Shown here: one piece after another, positions 1 through 2,871 of the stretch
How positions within the stretch are numbered: the first letter of the stretch is position 1
Layout of the letters: every line of letters starts with the position of its first letter
From: G020350405 sp964513655
GTDB lineage: Bacteria > Planctomycetota > Phycisphaerae > Sedimentisphaerales > Anaerobacaceae
Reading direction: 5' to 3'
Assembly: GCA_964513655.1 (NCBI GenBank)
Contig: CAZENQ010000144.1
Coordinates: 1 to 5,387, forward strand
DNA: 5,387 nt
Made by a program: the position numbers and the translations under genes
The notes under the pieces: generated by a model
What the model saw: the letters and a program-made list of their open reading frames with translations, nothing else
Told to the model about the DNA's origin: nothing
Databases searched by the model: none

Positions 1-132
1 CTAAAGCTACGACGCGGCAAGCGGGCCGGACAGGTAGTCCGCTCACTGTTGGAGGGGCTTGCGCGTTTGGTGCGAAAAGACCATCGATTCTCGATGCCCG
101 ATACTCGTAACTCGTTGTCAACAAAAGAGTAA
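1..132 (+). CDS. C-terminal end of an unidentified protein (5' truncated by the window)
   Basis: Frame 1 is open from the first base for 43 codons and ends at TAA 130-132. The visible tail is strongly basic and leucine-rich, with an amphipathic stretch (KLRRGKRAGQVVRSLLEGL) followed by a polar end (…SMPDTRNSLSTKE). It is clearly richer in G+C than the genes that follow, so it may be the last gene of a different, older neighbourhood. No catalytic motif is left in the fragment and I do not recognise the family. Basic amphipathic tails like this occur in membrane-associated enzymes such as glycosyltransferases, but that is only a thought. The frame could also be open by chance, since it is short. 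Confidence 0.5.
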   Translation, partial: LKLRRGKRAGQVVRSLLEGLARLVRKDHRFSMPDTRNSLSTKE

Positions 133-144
133 AAATTTTTAGGA

Positions 145-179
145 AAATCCGGGCTGGCCATAAAAACGCATGCGGATTT
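145..179. repeat. Inverted repeat downstream of the first gene (possible weak terminator)
   Basis: AAATCCG at 145-151 pairs with CGGATTT at 173-179. The loop carries a perfect 8-bp palindrome, CGCATGCG, at 167-174, and a short T run (186-190) follows some bases later. It lies 13 nt after the stop at 130-132, where a terminator would be expected, but the stem is short, the loop long and the T run not adjacent. A second small palindrome, AAAAATTTTT, sits at 131-140. Transcription termination here is a guess. Confidence 0.25.
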
Positions 180-185
180 GATTGG

Positions 186-225
186 TTTTTAGACGCGGAT
201 TAACGCAGATTGCGGAGATTTTTAG
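186..225. repeat. Short tandem 9-10-bp element bracketed by TTTTTAG direct repeats
   Basis: Three related units follow each other between 193 and 220: ACGCGGATTA, ACGCAGATT and GCGGAGATT. They are bracketed by identical TTTTTAG heptamers at 186-192 and 219-225, the second overlapping the last unit by two bases. A third TTTTTAG lies at 136-142. From memory, similar GCGGATTAACGC-type strings recur between genes in many environmental bacterial genomes, but I cannot verify that here. It does not encode anything obvious and lies just upstream of promoter P1. Confidence 0.5.
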
Positions 226-228
226 GGA

Positions 229-257
229 TTGACAAATATTGTTCTTTGGGGTAATTT
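229..257 (+). promoter_or_regulatory. Sigma70-type promoter P1
   Basis: A perfect -35 TTGACA (229-234) is followed by a 17-bp spacer and a -10 TAATTT (252-257), which predicts transcription start near 264. The segment around and after the -10 is nearly repeated at promoter P2 (1986-2014). P1 is correctly placed to transcribe the small ORF at 320-469 and the membrane-protein gene at 474, giving a leader of about 55 nt to the small ORF. Confidence 0.65.
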
Positions 258-279
258 ATTGGGAAAATGGCAGAGCGGC
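246..279 (+). repeat. Promoter/leader repeat, copy A (partner at 2003-2036)
   Basis: This stretch matches 2003-2036 at 31 of 34 positions without gaps; mismatches are at 251, 264 and 269. It covers the -10, the predicted start site and the exact decamer GCAGAGCGGC (270-279). The TTGAC of the -35 is also conserved at the same distance, so the gapless alignment extends over 51 bp (229-279 versus 1986-2036), with only the spacer diverged. Confidence 0.75.
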
Positions 280-319
280 GGGAAATTAGGGGTGGGGGGC
301 GAGGTACGAGGGTAGAAGA

Positions 320-469
320 ATGAGCGAAGCGATAAAGAGCTATAGGGACCTGCAAGGCGGGCAACTGGGGCGGAGCCTCGCGAGGACGCTTGGGTTTAGC
401 AGCACACAGCTGCTTAGTCTAGTAGAGTTGTCGTTAAAAAACTGGTGTAGTATAGAATTTATGGGGTAA
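320..469 (+). pseudogene. 49-codon ORF, probable remnant of a four-helix-bundle (S23/IVP-like) gene
   Basis: ATG at 320 has a well-placed Shine-Dalgarno GAGGG (308-312, 7-nt spacing). The frame runs to TAA 467-469, ending four nucleotides before the start of the next gene. The opening MSEAIKSYRDLQ matches the way four-helix-bundle proteins of the 23S rRNA intervening-sequence family begin (…SYRDLxVWQ…, from family knowledge). Such proteins are usually around 110-130 residues, and the next part (GGQLGRSLARTLGF) is only loosely compatible before similarity is lost. I read it as a truncated gene whose start is still translated. It could also serve as a leader ORF coupling translation to the gene at 474. 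Codons 14-18 fall on the 14-bp repeat shared with two other spacers. Confidence 0.4.
360..373 (+). repeat. GGCAACTGGGGCGG repeat, copy 1 of 3
   Basis: This exact 14-mer is also found at 1317-1330 and 2046-2059. Copies 1 and 2 share one further G on the left (359 and 1316). Downstream of the 14-mer this copy diverges from the other two, which continue to match each other. It lies inside the small ORF at 320-469. Confidence 0.8.
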
Positions 470-473
470 GGCA

Positions 474-1280
474 ATGAAAGTAAGAGAGAGAATAGAAAGA
501 ATATTTCCTTGGTCGTTTGGAGGATTTTTGATAGGTGTGGTGGCGGTAGTCATAGGGTTGTTAGTCTATTATTGGCAGAGAGAGGAGGAACGACTCGATC
601 TCAGAGTTCAAATAAACAGTGTAGAGAACCTGATCGAGCTGAAGGAACAAATAGATGATTTAATGATAATGTATAAAGGGAGAGATATTACGAACAGAGA
701 AGAACAAATTAAAATTGTAAATTTCACAATATTCAACCAAGGGAACGATGTACTGCAGCAATACTATGATAGAAACGATACGTTTGGAATTAAGTTCTAT
801 GATTGTGAGATAATTGCATTCAAACTGAGTGAGACAAACTCGGATTATGTCGTAGGCAATATAAAGCCCAGAATCAACAATGTAGCTGAGGTTGAAGATA
901 GTAAAATTGGTATTCTGGAGTTGCGCAAGATCATAATAGAGAGGGACGAGAGAATAATGTTAAAGGTATACTTTTTACAAAGGGGCGAGTTGATTCGGCC
1001 AAAATTGGAAGTTATAGGGAAGATTGCTGGAATAAAGAAGATTCCCATTGCATACTCGTTCGAACAGGCCAAGACGTATAAAGGAAAGAAGTGGTTATTT
1101 CTTGTTCTTGGCTTGTGTGTAGTTTCGTTACTTTTTGTAGGTTATAGCATATGGTTTGGTACCGTGGTCAGGCGGACGCCAAGCGTTGAGGAGATAAAGA
1201 GGATTGCTGAGATGTATAGCATGTTTTCGGAGCGTCTTGGGGAGGACTTGCGTAGGGAAGAAAAGAAAACAGCAGGATGA
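474..1280 (+). CDS. Two-TM membrane protein with a large extracytoplasmic domain, function unknown
   Basis: 268 residues. A short basic N-terminus is followed by TM1 (about 14-34, GGFLIGVVAVVIGLLVYYW), an extracytoplasmic domain (about 38-205), TM2 (about 207-228) and a charged cytoplasmic tail (229-268) likely to be helical. The predicted topology has both ends in the cytoplasm. The loop has a beta-rich pattern (DDLMIMYKGRDI…IKIVNFTIFNQGNDVL…) that resembles a widespread group of uncharacterised bacterial membrane proteins with a 'Y.G..I…I.I.N.GN' signature; I know no function for them. No catalytic motif is visible. The start ATG has only a weak GGGG (463-466) ahead of it and lies 4 nt after the stop of the small ORF, so translational coupling is plausible. 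P1 at 229-257 probably drives it. The adjacent nuclease gene suggests an accessory or defence role, as inference only. Confidence 0.85.
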   Translation: MKVRERIERIFPWSFGGFLIGVVAVVIGLLVYYWQREEERLDLRVQINSVENLIELKEQIDDLMIMYKGRDITNREEQIKIVNFTIFNQGNDVLQQYYDRNDTFGIKFYDCEIIAFKLSETNSDYVVGNIKPRINNVAEVEDSKIGILELRKIIIERDERIMLKVYFLQRGELIRPKLEVIGKIAGIKKIPIAYSFEQAKTYKGKKWLFLVLGLCVVSLLFVGYSIWFGTVVRRTPSVEEIKRIAEMYSMFSERLGEDLRREEKKTAG

Positions 1281-1290
1281 CGACGGGGGG

Positions 1291-1315
1291 TCCTTCGACG
1301 AAGCTCAGGATAGAC
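1291..1315. repeat. TTCGAC-type intergenic repeat
   Basis: TCCTTCGACGAAGCTCAGGA (1291-1310) contains the palindrome TTCGACGAA (1294-1302) and outer complementary ends TCCT/AGGA. Strings of the form CCTTCGACAAGCTCAGG are familiar to me as dispersed intergenic repeats in many unrelated bacterial genomes (recollection, not checked). It starts about 10 nt after the stop of the membrane-protein gene and abuts copy 2 of the 14-bp repeat. There is no T run, so it is not an intrinsic terminator. Confidence 0.5.
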
Positions 1316-1344
1316 GGGCAACTGGGGCGGTAATCAGCGAGCTG
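1316..1344 (+). repeat. GGCAACTGGGGCGG repeat, copy 2 of 3, with extended similarity
   Basis: The exact 14-mer is at 1317-1330. It continues as TAATCAGCGAGCTG, against TAGTCAACAAGCTG in copy 3, so copies 2 and 3 match at 25 of 28 bases. Read as GCA ACT GGG …, the frame gives ATGAVISELR here and ATGAVVNKLR in copy 3, so all changes are conservative or polar. The frame continues to TGA at 1372-1374. This looks like the eroded 3' end of a small gene. Confidence 0.65.
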
Positions 1345-1405
1345 AGATTTGTGGTGGTGCTGTCGAATGTGTGAGGGGTGAGAAGATTTAAGAGGGAAGG
1401 ATAGA

Positions 1406-1447
1406 ATGGCAAAGAAAAAAGAGCAAAGGAAAAAACAATGGCACTGA
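1406..1447 (+). CDS. 13-codon lysine-rich upstream ORF overlapping the nuclease start
   Basis: ATG 1406-1408 lies 5 nt after a strong purine-rich Shine-Dalgarno (GAGGGAAGG, 1392-1400). It encodes MAKKKEQRKKQWH and ends at TGA 1445-1447, overlapping the first codons of the nuclease gene (start 1438) in another frame. The ribosome site here is better than the one for the nuclease (AAAGGA, 1425-1430). Two possibilities are a leader ORF giving translational coupling, or the true start of a longer nuclease whose frame is shifted at the A6 run (1430-1435). A slip of -1 there would yield MAKKKEQRKK-T-MALNW…. It may also be chance. Confidence 0.3.
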   Translation: MAKKKEQRKKQWH

Positions 1448-1965
1448 ACTGGTTAGAAGAGGTTGTTTCACAATGGTACAAGCTGCGTGGGTACATAGTT
1501 ATTGAAAACGAAGATTTCCCAACACCGAAAGGAAAAGGGGGACGCGCTGAGGCAGATATTATAGCATTTGATAAGAAGGAACTGGTACAGGTAGAATGTA
1601 AGACTTATTGGGGGACGAGTTCTAAAGAAAAAGAGCTTCAACAACTACGACAAAAATTTCAACTAGTCCAAGAACAGATATTTGACAGATACAAATTTTT
1701 AAAACAATACAAGTCAATAAAAAAGACTGTTGTAACCGGAAGGGCCGACAATCCTCGACCCATTGGGCCGTGGAGCAGGCTGCAAGCATTCTGCAAGAAG
1801 GAAAAAATAGAACTAATTGAAATAAACACGATCATTGAAGAGCTTATTAGAGAATTGAGACACGAATATCCCAAGAGTAAGGGGATTGTTGGAAAAAAAG
1901 AAGGTATAGCGAGATTCTTAATTCATCTAACTCATAATCATTTTCTGAAAAGGCCACAAAAATAG
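1438..1965 (+). CDS. Small PD-(D/E)XK-type nuclease, putative
   Basis: 175 residues. After an N-terminal helix (NWLEEVVSQWYKLRGY, 4-19, with E7/E8) comes a core carrying E38, D40 and then E53-C54-K55 (GGRAEADIIAF…LVQVECKTYW). This is the D-x(12)-ExK arrangement of the PD-(D/E)XK nuclease fold. The rest is charged and helical (60-90), followed by a segment around VVTGRADNPRP that may complete the core, and a helical C-terminus. It has no membrane segment, so it should be a soluble DNA- or RNA-cutting enzyme of the Mrr/resolvase-like superfamily; the substrate is unknown. I recall related proteins with the same 'WLEELVAEWY…GELDVVAF' opening but a degenerate third motif, whereas this copy keeps ECK. 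The ATG at 1438 has AAAGGA at 1425-1430. It lies between two membrane-protein genes and upstream of a restriction-modification-like gene. Confidence 0.75.
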   Translation: MALNWLEEVVSQWYKLRGYIVIENEDFPTPKGKGGRAEADIIAFDKKELVQVECKTYWGTSSKEKELQQLRQKFQLVQEQIFDRYKFLKQYKSIKKTVVTGRADNPRPIGPWSRLQAFCKKEKIELIEINTIIEELIRELRHEYPKSKGIVGKKEGIARFLIHLTHNHFLKRPQK

Positions 1966-1985
1966 CGGGTTGATGAGTAAACTTG

Positions 1986-2014
1986 TTGACGGGAGGGGGA
2001 GATTGGGTTAATTT
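1986..2014 (+). promoter_or_regulatory. Sigma70-type promoter P2
   Basis: TTGACG (1986-1991), a 17-bp spacer and TAATTT (2009-2014) give a predicted start near 2021. It keeps the same spacing as P1 and the same downstream bases. It is placed to transcribe the three-TM gene at 2109 with a leader of about 88 nt, and possibly the methyltransferase gene beyond, as no clear terminator lies between them. Confidence 0.6.
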
Positions 2015-2036
2015 ATTGGGGAAATTGCAGAGCGGC
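2003..2036 (+). repeat. Promoter/leader repeat, copy B (partner at 246-279)
   Basis: It matches copy A at 31 of 34 positions without gaps, including TAATTTATTGGG (2009-2020) and GCAGAGCGGC (2027-2036). In copy A an 80-nt segment separates the decamer from the 14-bp repeat. Here the two are only 9 nt apart, so the two loci share the same elements in the same order and differ by an insertion or deletion of about 71 nt. Confidence 0.75.
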
Positions 2037-2045
2037 TAAGTGGTA

Positions 2046-2093
2046 GGCAACTGGGGCGGTAGTCAACAAGCTGCGAGAGAGTCTGAATTGAGA
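2046..2093 (+). repeat. GGCAACTGGGGCGG repeat, copy 3 of 3, on a possible gene remnant
   Basis: The exact 14-mer (2046-2059) is followed by TAGTCAACAAGCTG, a near match to copy 2. Read as GCA ACT GGG …, it gives ATGAVVNKLRESLN and a stop TGA (2089-2091). Just upstream, GCAGAGCGGCTAAGT reads AERLS in a neighbouring frame. Together this resembles the C-terminal helix of a four-helix-bundle protein broken by a small frameshift; this interpretation is tentative. Confidence 0.5.
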
Positions 2094-2108
2094 CAATGGA
2101 GATGTCAG

Positions 2109-2711
2109 ATGACAAACGAGAAAAACAAAAATGATGAAGGAATAAAGGACAAAAATTCAGATAAGTATTACTTTGAAGTATGGAAGAATTATGAAAAAGT
2201 AGCAATGCACTTCAATGATTTGATTGTTAGATTAAGAATACAGTCTATCGGGGGGCTTGCAGCGCTGGCAGCGATTCTGGGAATTTTTTTGCACACCCAA
2301 AGCGGTAATGATAAAAGTTTTAATTGTGGCTTGGCAACCTTAGCGATAATATGTCTGATACTTTTATGGGTAGCGATCTGGATTTTAGATATGCGATATT
2401 ACAACCGGCTGCTTGAGGGGTCGGTTAATGCAATTTTGGAACTTGAGAAAAACAAAAAAGAGTTTTTGACAAAGAAGCAAATTGATTTGAGTAGTAATAT
2501 TGAGAGTGCGTTTCACAAGCGATTTGCGCATGAACCCAAAGGGTGTAGGATACTGTTTAATGGTAGAAATGGGTTTTATCTCGTGGTCTTGGCCACTTTA
2601 TTTGTTATTTTGGGGGTGACTGGTTCCATGTATGTCCGCGGGGGCAAGGAAAAGGAAATTGCACCCGTGGTAAGTCAAAAAATTCAGAATGTGTGTGAAG
2701 ATAAACAGTGA
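2109..2711 (+). CDS. Three-TM membrane protein of unknown function
   Basis: 200 residues from ATG 2109, chosen because GGAG (2098-2101) sits 7 nt upstream. A longer frame from GTG 2040 would translate the repeat and remnant region and has no comparable ribosome site. A polar, lysine-rich N-terminus and helix (DKYYFEVWKNYEKVAMHFNDL, about 19-38, shown in part: YYFEVWKNYEKVAMHF) leads into TM1 (about 44-62), TM2 (about 73-94) and TM3 (about 154-174). A cytoplasmic helical segment (95-153) contains MRYYNRLLEGSVNAILELEK. I recall uncharacterised bacterial proteins with a similar 'WKNYEKVAMHFNDL…WILDxxYYNRLL' pattern but no assigned role; small helical membrane proteins like this occur as putative sensors or effectors in defence loci. 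P2 probably drives it. Confidence 0.8.
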   Translation: MTNEKNKNDEGIKDKNSDKYYFEVWKNYEKVAMHFNDLIVRLRIQSIGGLAALAAILGIFLHTQSGNDKSFNCGLATLAIICLILLWVAIWILDMRYYNRLLEGSVNAILELEKNKKEFLTKKQIDLSSNIESAFHKRFAHEPKGCRILFNGRNGFYLVVLATLFVILGVTGSMYVRGGKEKEIAPVVSQKIQNVCEDKQ

Positions 2712-2760
2712 TAAGGATGAAAAGAAGGCAATGTCCTAGGTGGAAAGAGCGCGAAGATGG

Positions 2761-2871
2761 CGTGGTGGTTGGTGTGGGAGAGTAGGTGGGTGAGTTTTTG
2801 AATTGACGGGGATTGTGGTTTTTGGACAGAGATGCAGGTATGGCAGAAAACATTTTATATTACAGGGACAA
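2761..2871 (+). other. G-rich spacer with a possible four-helix-bundle gene scrap before the methyltransferase
   Basis: From 2761 to 2795 the strand is almost free of C, with many GG/GGG runs. TTGACG at 2803-2808 could be a -35, but no convincing -10 lies 16-18 bp further on. TGCAGGTATGGCAGAAAAC (2833-2851) would read LQVWQK in the frame of ATG 2832 (a 20-codon ORF, MQVWQKTFYITG…, ending at TAA 2892-2894). QVWQK is the motif that follows SYRDL in four-helix-bundle proteins, so this may be a third scrap of such a gene. It is short enough to be chance. Confidence 0.3.

Noticed and set aside
267..323. 18-codon ORF MAERREIRGGG… overlapping ATG 320 as ATGA
   Set aside because: Its ATG lies about 3 nt from the predicted transcription start, has no ribosome site, and half of it is the G-rich tract.
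1973..2011. 12-codon ORF MSKLVDGRGRLG after the nuclease gene
   Set aside because: It overlies promoter P2 and has no ribosome site; chance.
1316..2108. Integron gene-cassette array with attC sites between genes
   Set aside because: Repeats sit between same-strand hypothetical genes as in an integron, but none of the spacers checked shows the paired RYYYAAC/GTTRRRY core sites, and no integrase gene is present.
2040..2108. Upstream extension of the three-TM protein from GTG 2040
   Set aside because: It reads through the 14-bp repeat in a different frame from its best coding interpretation, while ATG 2109 has GGAG at proper spacing.
2717..2785. 22-codon ORF MKRRQCPRW… after the three-TM gene
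   Set aside because: The only purine run is one base from the ATG, and the composition follows the G-rich spacer; no support for coding.
2803..2871. TTG start of the methyltransferase at 2803
   Set aside because: The extra 23 codons are spacer-like, have no good ribosome site and overlap a TTGACG hexamer. ATG 2872 has AGGGA and a typical lysine-rich start, though the 3-nt gap leaves some doubt.
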